DNA from: Caldilineales bacterium
GTDB lineage: Bacteria; Chloroflexota; Anaerolineae; J102
Assembly: GCA_013360575.1 (NCBI GenBank)
Contig: JABWBG010000004.1
Location: 1-38,966 of the forward strand
Length of the DNA: 38,966 nt
Reading direction: 5' to 3'
Shown: positions 1 through 9,088 of the stretch, piece after piece
Position numbering within the stretch: position 1 is the first letter of the stretch
Layout of the letters: each line of letters opens with the position of its first letter
The notes under the pieces: model-generated
Told to the model about the DNA's origin: nothing
What the model saw: the letters and a program-made list of their open reading frames with translations, nothing else
The model's database searches: none
Translations under genes and position numbers: made by a program

Positions 1-2
1 GG

Positions 3-623
3 CGGCGGCGCTCGTGGCGGGTTTGGGCCGGGGTGGCCGGGCTGATCGCGGCTGCGGGCGGGGCCGGCTTCTTGCTGTGGCGGGTGGCGATGACCTCCGG
101 CAAGCTCTATCGCATCACCCCGCAGCGCCTGGCCCAGCTGGCCGACCCGGCCTTGTGGCAGCAGGCGCCCTGGGACCAGTATGGCGAGGTTCTGTTGCAC
201 AGCTTTGTGGGCTGGTTTGGCTGGCTTCGGGTGCTCTTGCCTCCGACTTTTTATGCGGCGGGCGTGGGGCTGTTGGGTCTGGCCGTGGTGGGATGGGGGG
301 TGAGCCTCTTCCGGCGGGAGCGGACGCCCCTGGCCGGCTGGCAGCGCCGCGGCTTTCTGCTGCTGGCTGCGGTTTTTGCCGGCCAGATCGTCCTGGTGCT
401 GGGCCGTGAGTTGATCTGGCAATTTTGGACCCGTGGCGTCATCCCGCAGGCGCGGTATCTCTATCCCGCCCTGCCTGCGCTTGCCCTGCTGTTGGTTTGG
501 GGATGGCGGGGCCTGCTCCCGCGGCGCTGGCGTGCGCCCGCCCTCATCGCTGGCCTGCTGGGGCTGGTCGGCTATAATCTCTACCTCCTCTTCTTCCTCC
601 TCTATCCCTTCTACTGGCTCTGA
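3..623 (+). CDS. C-terminal part of a multi-pass membrane protein (DUF2142/GT-C-like), 5' truncated by window edge
   Basis: The frame is already open at the first bases of the window and runs without a stop to the TGA at 621-623, so only the end of the gene is seen. About five hydrophobic segments can be recognised, separated by short Arg-rich loops. The motif QARYLYPALPALALLL before the last two segments resembles the conserved 'Q(G/A)RYL-P' region of DUF2142 and related GT-C-type membrane proteins, which are often linked to polysaccharide export or glycosylation. It lies about 100 bases upstream of a secreted glycoside hydrolase and near another membrane glycosyltransferase, which fits a cell-surface glycan role. 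No catalytic residue is visible in the part present, so the exact function is not assigned. A GTG at 33 is probably internal, because coding sequence extends upstream of it. Confidence 0.7.
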   Translation, partial: RRRSWRVWAGVAGLIAAAGGAGFLLWRVAMTSGKLYRITPQRLAQLADPALWQQAPWDQYGEVLLHSFVGWFGWLRVLLPPTFYAAGVGLLGLAVVGWGVSLFRRERTPLAGWQRRGFLLLAAVFAGQIVLVLGRELIWQFWTRGVIPQARYLYPALPALALLLVWGWRGLLPRRWRAPALIAGLLGLVGYNLYLLFFLLYPFYWL

Positions 624-728
624 GCGGCCAGGCATATGGTTTTCCAGGGCCTGGCGTCTTGATTCTTGCCCAGCCGCCGCGGCGGGCGCATCCACCGCAG
701 CCTTTCGTTCTCAGAGCCATCCCCGATT

Positions 729-2462
729 ATGTTCTTTTTTCGCACCCGACCCCTGTTTGCCCTCCTTTTACTCATTGCCCTCCTTTTCTTCTCATTTCAG
801 ATTGGGGAGCGACCTGCTGAAGGCCAGACCGGTCACACCGCCGAGCCGCCCCCTTCCGATCCTTTCGGCGTCTGGATTCAGGGCGCGCCGCTGCGCGGGG
901 GTGCATTGATGCAACAGACCGGCGCCCGTTGGATCGTCCCGTATCTGTTCTGGAGAGACGTCGAAAAAACGCCCGGCGTCTATGATTGGAGCCGGTGGGA
1001 TGCCATCCTGGGCGACGCCGCGGCCCGGGATTTCTGGTCGGTGGCGACCATTGCCAACAATCCCTCCTGGGCGGCGGATACGATCTGCGGCCCGATCCGG
1101 GAAGAGCATCTGGACACCTTCACCCATTTTGTGGCCGCGGCGGTGGCGCGCTACAGCCAGCCGCCCTACAAGATCGCTTACTGGGCTTTTTACAACGAGC
1201 CGGACAATTCGGACGCGGTGCAGTTTGCCTGGCTGCAGGGCTGCTGGGGCCGCGGCGATCCGCGCTATCCCAACCCCAACCGGGCGCCGGGGGCCAGCGG
1301 CGCGGCCTATGCCGACCTCCTGCGCCGCGTCTATCCTGTGATCAAGGCGGTCGATCCAGATGCCCAGGTGGCTTTGGGCGCGTTGGCCTACGATCTCTTC
1401 CTCGGCATCGACGGCGGCGGCGTTTTCGACCCCTATTTTCTGGATGATTTCCTCGCCGCCGGCGGCGCAAATTTTATCGATGCGCTTAGTTTTCATTATT
1501 ACGAGGATTTTGCTTATCGCTGGCGGGAGCATGGGGTGTTCGACCGCTACAACCGCGGGATCGTGTTCAAGGCCCGCTATATTCAGAGCGAGGTGCAGCG
1601 CGTCGCCGGCCAGACCAAGCCGATCTTCGTCACCGAGGTGGGCTATCCCGCCATCAACAATGTGGGAGAACCGCGGCAAGAACAGCAAGCGCGCTACCTG
1701 ATCTGGGTGTACACCCGCGCCATGTCCGCCAACCTCCATCCCATCATCTGGTTTCCCGGCATCGATATCTGGGAGGACAAGCAGATGGGGCTGCTCACGA
1801 AGGACCTGACGCCCAAACAGGCCTATTTCACCCTGCAGGTTCTGACCAGAGAACTGAACAGCGCGGTTTTTGTACGCACCCGCGCCGATCTCAACAGCAG
1901 TTTCGAGGGGTACGAGTTCAGGGTGCAGGGCCGCACCAAGACCGTGCTCTGGCAGTACGACAGCGCGCCAATCCCCCTGGCCCTGGCCGTGGCGACGCCA
2001 GGCGGCAGCTTGCGTGTGGTCGACATGGCGGGCGCCGAACGCATCATCCGAGATGGCGGCCCCGGCGATGATGACTTCACCGCCAATGGCCGCATCCGCA
2101 TCCCCATCACCTACAACCCCCAATTCATCGAAGATCTGAGCATGCCGGCGTATACGCCCACGCCCACACGCACGCCCACCCTCACCCCCACCCCCACCCG
2201 GACGCCCACGGCCACGGCCACGGCCACAACCACCCCCACACCGACCCTCACTGCCACCCCCACGGCCACGGCCACGCCCACGGCCACGCCCACGGCCACG
2301 CCGACCCCGACGGTCACGCCCACGCCCACGGTGACGCCTACCCCCGATCCAAACGCCACCGCCACCCCCACCCCGACCTTGACGCCGACCGCGACCCTGA
2401 CGCCCACTTCGACGCCCACCGCCACGCCCATTTCTCTTTATATTCCCCTCTTCTGGCGCTAA
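729..2462 (+). CDS. Secreted clan-A glycoside hydrolase (GH39/cellulase-like) with Thr-Pro linker and C-terminal tail
   Basis: The start at ATG 729 is preferred because it begins directly with a signal peptide ([19 protein letters not shown]); an in-frame ATG at 666 would put 21 polar residues before it. The mature part has a TIM-barrel pattern typical of clan GH-A. The acid/base glutamate is in FYNEPDNS (Glu157) and the probable nucleophile is in FVTEVGYPA (Glu303). Residues about 475-567 form a Thr-Pro-rich linker, and the protein ends in SLYIPLFWR. Exact GH family and substrate cannot be told by eye; GH39-like xylosidase or endoglycosidase families are candidates. It is a close paralogue of the gene at 5419-7176 and a more distant one of 3986-5365. 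It probably acts outside the cell, perhaps trimming or remodelling the glycan made by this cluster. Confidence 0.85.
   Translation: MFFFRTRPLFALLLLIALLFFSFQIGERPAEGQTGHTAEPPPSDPFGVWIQGAPLRGGALMQQTGARWIVPYLFWRDVEKTPGVYDWSRWDAILGDAAARDFWSVATIANNPSWAADTICGPIREEHLDTFTHFVAAAVARYSQPPYKIAYWAFYNEPDNSDAVQFAWLQGCWGRGDPRYPNPNRAPGASGAAYADLLRRVYPVIKAVDPDAQVALGALAYDLFLGIDGGGVFDPYFLDDFLAAGGANFIDALSFHYYEDFAYRWREHGVFDRYNRGIVFKARYIQSEVQRVAGQTKPIFVTEVGYPAINNVGEPRQEQQARYLIWVYTRAMSANLHPIIWFPGIDIWEDKQMGLLTKDLTPKQAYFTLQVLTRELNSAVFVRTRADLNSSFEGYEFRVQGRTKTVLWQYDSAPIPLALAVATPGGSLRVVDMAGAERIIRDGGPGDDDFTANGRIRIPITYNPQFIEDLSMPAYTPTPTRTPTLTPTPTRTPTATATATTTPTPTLTATPTATATPTATPTATPTPTVTPTPTVTPTPDPNATATPTPTLTPTATLTPTSTPTATPISLYIPLFWR
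2154..2430 (+). repeat. Thr-Pro-rich low-complexity coding repeat
   Basis: Degenerate hexamer-like repeats of ACGCCC/ACCCCC type encode a (TP)n linker with interspersed TA pairs, inside the first hydrolase gene. The repeat separates the catalytic domain from the last nine residues. Similar tracts occur at 6859-7140, 17611-17826 and 18169-18507. Confidence 0.9.
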
Positions 2463-2513
2463 CCACGCCACGCCGAAGCGCCTATTACGAGCAGATTCGA
2501 GGAGAAATCAGCG

Positions 2514-3989
2514 TTGATCTCGCACTTTCGCCGGCCGCGCTGGGCGGTGGGCCTTCTCCTGGCGGCCATGATCTTGTTGGCCGCGCCGCGGCTGGGGCAA
2601 TCCCTATGGATCGACGAAGCCAGCAGCCTGTGGTTTGCGCGCGTTCCCTTTGCCACCCTGCTGCTGCACCTGTGTGATCCTCATCCGCCCCTCTTCTACG
2701 CCCTGCTCAAGCTCTGGCTGGCTGTGGCCGATGGGGAGATCTGGCTGCGCCTGTTGCCGCTGCTGGGCGCGGCGCTGGCAGTGATGCTGGTCTATCCGCT
2801 TGGGCGGGAGCTGTGCGATCGCCGCTGCGCGTGGCTGGCGACCGGCCTTGTGGCCCTGCATCCTTTGCAGGTCTGGTACGCGGGCGAATTGCGCATGTAC
2901 ACCTGGGCGCAGGCTTTGGGGATGCTGGCCTTTCTGCTGGGAGTGCGCTGGTTGCGCCGCCTTGCAACTGGTTCAGAGGTGGGATGGCTGCCATGGCTCT
3001 ACGCGTTGGCCGCCATCCTGGCCCTGTTCACCGATTATTCGGCGTTTCTGGCCTTGGGGGTGCTGCAATTGGCGGCGCTGGTCAGGGGCCGCCTGTTCAC
3101 ACGCCAGTGGCTGGCGCTGCATCTGGCCATCCTTATGCCCCTGGCGCTGTGGTGGCTGCTCTCTCCCCAGCGCATTGTCCTGGCCCGCAGCTACCAGCCG
3201 GTCTTTGTCGCTGTCCAGGCTGCCCGTTTTGGCCTCACCCTCAGCCCCGAACAGGCCGCCACCTTCATGCAGATCGCGACCCTCCTGCTCGCGGCGGCGG
3301 GCATCCTGGCAGCGCAGATGTGGGCGCGCCAAAAACGGGATCTGACCGCCGCGCCCGCCTGGACGCCCCTGTTGGCGCTGATTTGGCTGGGGCTGCTGCT
3401 GTTCATGGCCCTGCCGCGCATGTACAGCCTCAAGCGCTTGCTGGTAGTGGGCCTGCCCTACCTGGCCTTGTGGCTGGCTGCGACGTTGACGCGTCGCCCT
3501 GCCCCCCGGCTGGCCCCGGCCCTGACCGCGCTGACCCTGATCGTCACGCTGTGGATGGTCGCCGCCCACGCCCGCGACCCCTGGCGTCAGACCCTCTCTG
3601 CCCTCCGCCCCGCCGAGGTGGTGTGGGTCGACGACCTCGCCACGCCGGTGTGGGTTTATTACAGCGCCAGAGCCGAGCACACCTGGACGTGGCAGCCCCT
3701 CTACGGCGCCGAATTGCCAAAACTGCCCTCGCTGCAACCTGATCCGGGGGGAGACCTCCTGCTGGTGACGGCGGAAAGCCCCTATCGCACCCTGGCCCTT
3801 TTGCTGCCGGCCCACTTTTCCGCCGCCTACGCGCTGACAGAAGCGCAGCACACCCGCGGCATCGGCGTCTATCGTTACCAGCGCCGCCTGGCGCCGCTGC
3901 CGCTGGCTGCACAGGAACCGCCGCCGCCCCTGGCGCCATTGGGCCTGCGACTGCCCTCCCCTCTCGATACCTGTGGCCCCGGACAATGA
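2514..3989 (+). CDS. GT39/PMT-like multi-pass membrane glycosyltransferase
   Basis: The start is TTG 2514, supported by the AGGAG at 2498-2502; no ATG nearby has a comparable site. The 491-residue protein has an N-terminal membrane helix and then the loop SLWIDEASSLWFARVPF followed by CDPHPPLFYALLKLW. This acidic 'DEA-S' plus 'D-HPPL-Y' arrangement is typical of the first periplasmic loop of dolichyl-phosphate-mannose mannosyltransferase-like (GT39, ArnT/RgtA-D) enzymes, which transfer sugars from polyprenyl phosphate donors. About ten hydrophobic segments follow, with a Pro-rich C-terminal tail. Its stop overlaps the next gene's start (ATGA at 3986-3989), so the two are probably co-translated. 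Donor and acceptor are unknown. It sits between secreted hydrolases, which suggests it may glycosylate exported proteins or glycans. Confidence 0.8.
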   Translation: MISHFRRPRWAVGLLLAAMILLAAPRLGQSLWIDEASSLWFARVPFATLLLHLCDPHPPLFYALLKLWLAVADGEIWLRLLPLLGAALAVMLVYPLGRELCDRRCAWLATGLVALHPLQVWYAGELRMYTWAQALGMLAFLLGVRWLRRLATGSEVGWLPWLYALAAILALFTDYSAFLALGVLQLAALVRGRLFTRQWLALHLAILMPLALWWLLSPQRIVLARSYQPVFVAVQAARFGLTLSPEQAATFMQIATLLLAAAGILAAQMWARQKRDLTAAPAWTPLLALIWLGLLLFMALPRMYSLKRLLVVGLPYLALWLAATLTRRPAPRLAPALTALTLIVTLWMVAAHARDPWRQTLSALRPAEVVWVDDLATPVWVYYSARAEHTWTWQPLYGAELPKLPSLQPDPGGDLLLVTAESPYRTLALLLPAHFSAAYALTEAQHTRGIGVYRYQRRLAPLPLAAQEPPPPLAPLGLRLPSPLDTCGPGQ

Positions 3990-5365
3990 GACCTGCCTTC
4001 TCTTTGCCCCTCTCCACCGCGTTGGCCCTGCTGTTGGCCGGCCTCGCCTTTGCGCTCTGGCAGGGATTGCGAGATCGTAGCCCTGCCGCGCCCCCGCGCC
4101 CCCCGTTGCTTGCCGCCAGCGCCGCCCGTGAGTCCGCCGCCGCCAGGGAAATCGGCGTCTACTTGTACGCGGAAGATGCCCTCAGTCCGGCTGCCGAGCG
4201 TCTGGCCAGGATCGGCGCGCAGTGGACGCGCACCTGGTTCAGTTGGGATGATGTGGAGCCGGTGCGCACCGATCCCCCCACCTACCACTGGCAGCAGATG
4301 GATCAGGTATTGCTCAGCCTGGTCAGGGCGGGATTCGAGCCGATCTTCCTGCTCGGCGGCAACGCGCGCTGGGCCGCGGACAGCAGTTGCGGGCCTCTGC
4401 ATGCCCACGCCCAGGCCGATTTTCAGCGTTTCCTGCGCGACCTGGTGACCCGCTACAGCGCGCCGCCCTACGACATCCACGTGTGGGAGATCTACAACGA
4501 ACCGGATAGCGTCTTTGGCGCCCAAGGCTACTGTTTTGGCACGCGTGGCGCGCTGTACGCCGACAGCCTGCGCCTGGCCTACGAGGCGATCAAGAGCGTC
4601 GACCCCACAGCCCTCGTCATGTTTGGCGGCATCTCCTACGATTTCTTCCTCGACGAGGGCGGCAGTTTCGACCCCGCCTTCCTTGATGACGCCCTCGCCG
4701 CGGGGGCCGGCCCCTATTTCGACCTCTTCGCCTTCCACTACTATCCCGCTTTTGCCGAGCGCTGGAACGCTTTCGGGCCGGGCGTCGCCGGCAAAGCCGC
4801 GTACTTGCGCAGCGAACTGGCCCGGTTTGGCCTGGACAAGCCCCTGGCCCTGACCGAGATCGGCCGCCCCACGCACGGCCCCCCCTCTGATCCTGCCAGC
4901 TACTCGCAGGCGCTGACTACCCGCTTCGTGGCCGAGGCGCTGACCCTGGCCCGCGTCGCCGATCTCTCGCCGATCCTCTGGTTCACCGCCGTGGACAAGC
5001 CGGATGAACCCTACCAATACGGTTTGTACGCCGCCGGATACCAGCCGCAGCCCTCCTTTTTCGCGTATCGCGCCCTCCTGGCGGCGCTGCAGGGTGGCAG
5101 CTATGCCGGCGTCTTGCCTGTGCAGGGTCAGGGCCAGGCGCATTCATTCGATCACGCAGGGTGGCGGGCCATCATCGTCTGGGCCGAGACCGGCGAAGTG
5201 CATCTGACAGCGCCGGGGCCCTGGATCTGGCAAGTCGATAGCCAGGGCGCGGCCCGCATCCTCTACGATGGCGGCCGCGGCGACCGCGACCAAACGCGCA
5301 ACGGCGTGATCGCCCTGGCAGTCGCGGCGGATCCCATGCTATTCTGGCTGCCGACGCATGACTGA
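3986..5365 (+). CDS. Membrane-anchored or secreted clan-A glycoside hydrolase paralogue without Thr-Pro tail
   Basis: ATG 3986 overlaps the preceding stop by four bases. The protein (459 residues) starts with a signal anchor or signal peptide (about residues 10-28) and then a polar linker rich in Ala, Pro and Arg. The TIM-barrel domain has the acid/base motif IYNEPDS (Glu172) and the nucleophile motif LTEIGRP (Glu291), aligned with the two neighbouring hydrolases. The pattern 'DPAFLDDALAAG' followed by 'FAFHYYPAFAERW' is also shared. It differs from its paralogues in ending soon after the catalytic region, without a Thr-Pro tract or the short terminal tail, so it may be attached to the membrane through its N-terminus instead. 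The substrate is not known. Confidence 0.82.
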   Translation: MRPAFSLPLSTALALLLAGLAFALWQGLRDRSPAAPPRPPLLAASAARESAAAREIGVYLYAEDALSPAAERLARIGAQWTRTWFSWDDVEPVRTDPPTYHWQQMDQVLLSLVRAGFEPIFLLGGNARWAADSSCGPLHAHAQADFQRFLRDLVTRYSAPPYDIHVWEIYNEPDSVFGAQGYCFGTRGALYADSLRLAYEAIKSVDPTALVMFGGISYDFFLDEGGSFDPAFLDDALAAGAGPYFDLFAFHYYPAFAERWNAFGPGVAGKAAYLRSELARFGLDKPLALTEIGRPTHGPPSDPASYSQALTTRFVAEALTLARVADLSPILWFTAVDKPDEPYQYGLYAAGYQPQPSFFAYRALLAALQGGSYAGVLPVQGQGQAHSFDHAGWRAIIVWAETGEVHLTAPGPWIWQVDSQGAARILYDGGRGDRDQTRNGVIALAVAADPMLFWLPTHD

Positions 5366-5418
5366 GCAATTACCGTTGCGATTCAATCTGTCCACCCCCC
5401 ACCCTGGAGAAGACACAC

Positions 5419-7176
5419 ATGATGCGAAACAAGTTCCCCCTGGTCATGCTCATTTTTGTGGCCGCACTCTTGACAGCCGTCACGGTAGCGATAGCAGACC
5501 CCGGACAGCCCACGTCCAGCCCGGAGGCCCCGGCGGCGCTGAGTCCGGATCCCTTCGGCGTCTATCTGGCCGAGATCGCCGATACCTTGCCGCGGATCAA
5601 AGGCGCCGAGGAGATCGCCGCGGCCAAACCAAACTGGGTCAACATCCGCTTGCACTGGTACAAAGTGGAAGCGCAACCGGGACGCTACAACTGGAGCGAT
5701 TGGGACATCAAACTGAACCAGATGGCGGCGCAAAACTACCGGGTGAGTGTGACGATCGATGGCAACCCCTCCTGGGCGGCGGAAACCTCCTGCGGCCCGA
5801 TCCGCCAGGAGTATGTGGATGATTTCGCCGCCATGTTGGCCGCGGCCGTGCGGCGCTACAGCGGGCCGCCCCACAATGTCACCCATTGGTCGATCTACAA
5901 CGAGCCGGACAATTCCAACGCCGTGGATTATGACTGGTTGGGGGGCTGTTGGGGGCAGGGGCATCCCCGCTGGCCCAATCCCAAACGCGCGCCAGGAGCC
6001 AGTGGTACAGCCTACGCCGAGATGATGAAGATCGTCTATCCGGCCATGAAGGCTGCCAACCCCGATATCATGGTGGCAAACGGGGCGCTGGCGTATGACT
6101 GGTTCCTTTACATGGACGCCGGCGGCATCTTCGATCCTTATTTTTTGGATGATTTCCTGGCCGCAGGGGGCGCCGATTACATCGATATCATCGATTTTCA
6201 TTATTACGAGGATTTTGCCTATCGTTGGCTCGATCCCGCTGTATTCGATCGCTACAACCAGGGCGTGATTTTCAAGGCGCGTTACATCCAGGATCAAGTG
6301 TTGGAATTGGGCGGCGTGCTGAAACCGATCATGTGCACCGAGATCGGCCTGCCTTCCATCAACGATCAGGGTGAGCCGCGCGAAGAGCGCCAGGCGCGCT
6401 ATGTGATCCAATCCTTCGCCCGCGCCATGTCTGCCGACATCGCCCCCATCTTCTGGTTCATGGGCGTGGATCTGTGGCAAGACAAGAAATTCGGGTTGTT
6501 GCGGTCGAATCTGCGCGCCAAACCCTCTTTCTATGCCTTCAAGACAGTGGCTACAGAGCTGGCCAATGCCGAGTTCGTGCGCCCGCGCAATGACCTGATC
6601 AGCCGGTTCGAGGGCTACGAATTCAACGCCCTTGGCCGCACCAAGACGGTGATCTGGGAGCATTCGGGCACGCCCGTGGCCCTACCGATCATTGTCGCCC
6701 AGCCTGGCGGGGTGCTGCGCGTGGTGGCCATGGGCGGCGGCGTCACCCTCTTGACCGATGGCGGCGCCGGCGACGCCGATAAACTCGCCAACGGCAAGAT
6801 CCCGGTGACCATTGACATCAACCCCCAAATCATCACTGATATGAGCATGCCTGCGTGGACGCCGACCCCCACCCCCACGCCGACGGCCACGCGCACCCCC
6901 ACGGCCACGCCCACCCCCACGCCGACGCCGACCCCCACACGCCCCCCCACGGCCACGCCCACCGCGACTGCCACATCCAGCTCCACGCCTACACCCAGCG
7001 CCACACCCTCACCCATCCCTTCCACGACTACAACAGCCACAGCCACCCCATCGCCTATCGCCTCATCCACCCCCACTCTCTCGCCCACGGCCACCCAGAC
7101 GCCGCAGGCTACTTCCACGCCCACGCCCACCACCGCGCCGTCCAGCGATCTTTACCTGCCGTTTTACCTGAAATAA
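5419..7176 (+). CDS. Secreted clan-A glycoside hydrolase with Thr-Pro linker and C-terminal tail
   Basis: The start is ATG 5419 (with a second ATG at 5422), eight bases after GGAGA at 5406-5410. A signal peptide covers about residues 1-27. The catalytic domain is very similar to the 729-2462 product: acid/base Glu162 in IYNEPDNS, nucleophile Glu308 in CTEIGLPS, the shared [14 protein letters not shown] segment and the [12 protein letters not shown] segment. A Thr-Pro tract of about 94 residues follows, and the protein ends SDLYLPFYLK. The two genes look like a duplication, with the diverged third copy and a membrane glycosyltransferase between them. It is the last gene before a strong terminator. 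Substrate and exact GH family are not determined from sequence alone. Confidence 0.85.
   Translation: MMRNKFPLVMLIFVAALLTAVTVAIADPGQPTSSPEAPAALSPDPFGVYLAEIADTLPRIKGAEEIAAAKPNWVNIRLHWYKVEAQPGRYNWSDWDIKLNQMAAQNYRVSVTIDGNPSWAAETSCGPIRQEYVDDFAAMLAAAVRRYSGPPHNVTHWSIYNEPDNSNAVDYDWLGGCWGQGHPRWPNPKRAPGASGTAYAEMMKIVYPAMKAANPDIMVANGALAYDWFLYMDAGGIFDPYFLDDFLAAGGADYIDIIDFHYYEDFAYRWLDPAVFDRYNQGVIFKARYIQDQVLELGGVLKPIMCTEIGLPSINDQGEPREERQARYVIQSFARAMSADIAPIFWFMGVDLWQDKKFGLLRSNLRAKPSFYAFKTVATELANAEFVRPRNDLISRFEGYEFNALGRTKTVIWEHSGTPVALPIIVAQPGGVLRVVAMGGGVTLLTDGGAGDADKLANGKIPVTIDINPQIITDMSMPAWTPTPTPTPTATRTPTATPTPTPTPTPTRPPTATPTATATSSSTPTPSATPSPIPSTTTTATATPSPIASSTPTLSPTATQTPQATSTPTPTTAPSSDLYLPFYLK
6859..7140 (+). 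repeat. Thr-Pro-rich low-complexity coding repeat
   Basis: Second Thr-Pro linker tract, coding, at the end of the third hydrolase. Its first half is regular (ACCCCCACGCCG type); the second half contains Ser-rich interruptions before the terminal SDLYLPFYLK. Confidence 0.88.
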
Positions 7177-7196
7177 AATCTGCGCCCGGCGCTGTC

Positions 7197-7233
7197 AGGA
7201 GACCCGCGCTGCAAAGCGCGGGTCTCTTGTTTT
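7197..7233 (+). terminator. Rho-independent terminator after the hydrolase block
   Basis: A perfect 12-base stem (7199-7210 with 7215-7226; GAGACCCGCGCT) closes a GCAA tetraloop and can be extended by two pairs. It is followed by TTGTTTT at 7227-7233. It starts 21 bases after the stop codon of the third hydrolase gene and marks the end of that transcription unit. Confidence 0.92.
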
Positions 7234-7562
7234 ATAAACGATACTGGCAGCCGATGATATTTGCTTGACATGAACGCCTGTGGCACGATAAGGCCTGTCC
7301 TCGATGACATCCTGCCCTTGACGCTGCAGACGCAAGCGGAGTTGGCCGGCGACCCCGTGCTTGTCTGTCGCCAGAACCGGTCTCTTGGGATGTCCGGGGA
7401 CACACAACTTTGCAGCCCCGTGTGTCGCAGCTAGTTTCAGCTCCACAGCGCGCTGACGGATACTTTCGCCGCCGGTTTGCCATGCTGAGGATGAGCATGG
7501 AGGGCGGAGCTTGGAAAAAAGGCGTCAGCCCCAAGCGAACACGGGTATTGTGCTGCTTATCT
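7234..7562. other. Gene-poor spacer, no supported gene
   Basis: No reading frame here has a ribosome site, recognisable motif or convincing codon pattern. A 54-codon frame at 7270-7434 (+) and several reverse-strand frames overlap one another with no family resemblance. The stretch may be decayed sequence between two transcription units. Confidence 0.5.
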
Positions 7563-7725
7563 ACCATTTTTGTAACAATTCACCTTATTTTGTCATTGCG
7601 AGGGCGATAGCCCCGAAGCAATCCCCAACGCTGCTTGAATCCCCAAAAAATAACGAGCCACCTTGGCGATTGCTTCGCTGCACTCGCAATGACACATCAG
7701 GTGAACTGTTACCTATTTTTGTAAA
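7563..7725. mobile_element. MITE-like palindromic element
   Basis: Two imperfect inverted arms face each other: 7573-7602 (TAACAATTCACC...TGTCATTGCGAG) and 7683-7711, whose reverse complement reads TAACAGTTCACC...TGTCATTGCGAG. Inside the arms a second matching word occurs, GAAGCAATC at 7615-7623 and GATTGCTTC at 7668-7676. The element is flanked by near-identical direct words, TACC-ATTTTTGTAA at 7562-7575 and TACCTATTTTTGTAA at 7710-7724, which may be a target duplication. There is no transposase gene, so it would be non-autonomous. The inner TGTCATTGCGAG...GAAGCAATC words resemble dispersed repeats seen in many bacterial genomes. Confidence 0.7.
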
Positions 7726-7752
7726 TAAACCATCATTCGCTAACTGACTATC

Positions 7753-9087
7753 GTGATTACAGCGAAATCCTGGCGTGAACAGCCGCTCGTCTATCAGACG
7801 AAAAGGTGGCAAAGAGGCGATCTCCTTCTCCTTATCCTGTATCCCCTGATTTTTGTGGGATATTTCGAATTCTTTGCCACCCACACCGTGGGCCGATCTT
7901 TCCTGGGTATCTATCGCAGACCACTGACGATCGGTTTGTATGCTCTGATTGCAGCATTATTATTGCAGTTTATACGTCAGAAATCACATAAGAAATCGAT
8001 AAAATTATCAGAAAAAAAATTGATCATCTTTTTGATGATTTTAATTTTTGTTATTTATAATTTTATTAAAGGTAAATTTTATTTAAATAGTTACTATTCT
8101 AACATAGGGGAAACTTTCGGTTTATTTTTGCTGATATGTACCGCATCATTCCTTGCGAATAATAGGATGAGTGATTTAAGAAAATATCTTCACATCCTAT
8201 CATCATCATTTCTTCTACTTGGTATAATTCATTCGTTATTTCTTTTAATCGAAAAACTTGGCTATAATACCAGATTCTGGATTGGCGAAGGAATGATGAT
8301 TATGCCTCTGGTTTTTTATTACTTTTTGTTTCATTATCTATTTGATAGACAAAAAGAATTAAAATACCTCATTTATGCATTTTTAGCACTTTTGCCAATA
8401 TTGCTAAGTTTTGAAAAAGCAATTGTCGTACCATTGATTCTATCATTTTCTCTTATAATAATTATTAGTTTATATAATTATTTATCAAGTAAAAATAAAG
8501 ATATTAGTAATATCAAAAAAACAATAAAACGCATTGGCGCATTATTAATCGTATTTGTATTTTTTGTAAGCCTTTATTATTTTGTCTTTCCCGACGATTT
8601 TGAAACATATAGAAAGATCATTCTGGTAAGTTATTTGAAAGTGAGTCCAGAAACTCTGGATCCGATCGGTAGAGTCGATGGAGGACGTTATTATATCTGG
8701 CAAACAGCTTTGCGATTGTTGTTAGAAAAACCGATATTTGGTTATGGTTTCGGTGTATCTATTCTTAGCGATCTGGGAGATTACATTTTTCCACATAATA
8801 TACTGTTGGATATACTCCTGAGTTTTGGGATAGTGGGCACACTGATCTTTGTTCTATTAATTGCCAGACTCATTAAATATATGAATATTTTTCCTATACA
8901 TGTTGATTATCAATTAGAAAATAAAACAATTTTGGCATATCTTTTATTTATTTTTTGCTTTGCTGTTATCGGTGTGATATGGAATAAGATTTTAGCCATT
9001 TATACCCTTGCCTTGTTCTTGGGCATGCTTTTGAAAATTGGTTATTTGAATAATAATCAAGTTTTATATAACAAAACAGAAATTTAA
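7753..9087 (+). CDS. O-antigen ligase/polymerase-like membrane protein (Wzy/WaaL family)
   Basis: A 444-residue polytopic membrane protein with about ten to twelve hydrophobic segments. The large extracytoplasmic loop carries GRVDGGRYYIWQTAL, then EKPIFGYGFG and PHNILLDILLSFGIVG. This 'G(R)-W--AL-----P-FGYG' plus 'HN--L' layout is characteristic of the Wzy_C/O-antigen ligase family, whose members polymerise or ligate undecaprenyl-linked glycans. GTG 7753 is taken as start because the GC-rich first 70 codons are in frame and hydrophobic; no clear ribosome site precedes it, so the start is uncertain. From about 7975 to the end the gene is strikingly AT-rich compared with its neighbours, which suggests acquisition from elsewhere or a recombined segment. 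It is separated from neuB by a single base. Confidence 0.82.
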   Translation: MITAKSWREQPLVYQTKRWQRGDLLLLILYPLIFVGYFEFFATHTVGRSFLGIYRRPLTIGLYALIAALLLQFIRQKSHKKSIKLSEKKLIIFLMILIFVIYNFIKGKFYLNSYYSNIGETFGLFLLICTASFLANNRMSDLRKYLHILSSSFLLLGIIHSLFLLIEKLGYNTRFWIGEGMMIMPLVFYYFLFHYLFDRQKELKYLIYAFLALLPILLSFEKAIVVPLILSFSLIIIISLYNYLSSKNKDISNIKKTIKRIGALLIVFVFFVSLYYFVFPDDFETYRKIILVSYLKVSPETLDPIGRVDGGRYYIWQTALRLLLEKPIFGYGFGVSILSDLGDYIFPHNILLDILLSFGIVGTLIFVLLIARLIKYMNIFPIHVDYQLENKTILAYLLFIFCFAVIGVIWNKILAIYTLALFLGMLLKIGYLNNNQVLYNKTEI

Positions 9088-9088
9088 T

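Noticed and set aside
2154-2430. CRISPR-like or minisatellite array
   Set aside because: The repeats are in frame, code for Thr-Pro linker, and have no constant repeat with unique spacers.
2111-2431. Reverse-strand (VGVG)n open frame
   Set aside because: It is the complement of the Thr-Pro repeat and has no start context or family match. The same applies at 6615-7133, 17535-17822 and 18153-18494.
792-2471. Long reverse-strand open frame opposite the first hydrolase
   Set aside because: It mirrors a GC-rich coding strand and yields Arg- and Gly-rich low-complexity protein with no recognisable domain; the forward gene has signal peptide and catalytic motifs.
7270-7434. Short forward frame of 54 codons in the gap after the terminator
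   Set aside because: No ribosome site, no motif, and Cys-rich ending without known pattern; it cannot be supported as a gene.
7195-7567. Overlapping reverse-strand frames that could be a decayed transposase
   Set aside because: No DDE, zinc or helix-turn-helix words are recognisable and the frames disagree with each other.
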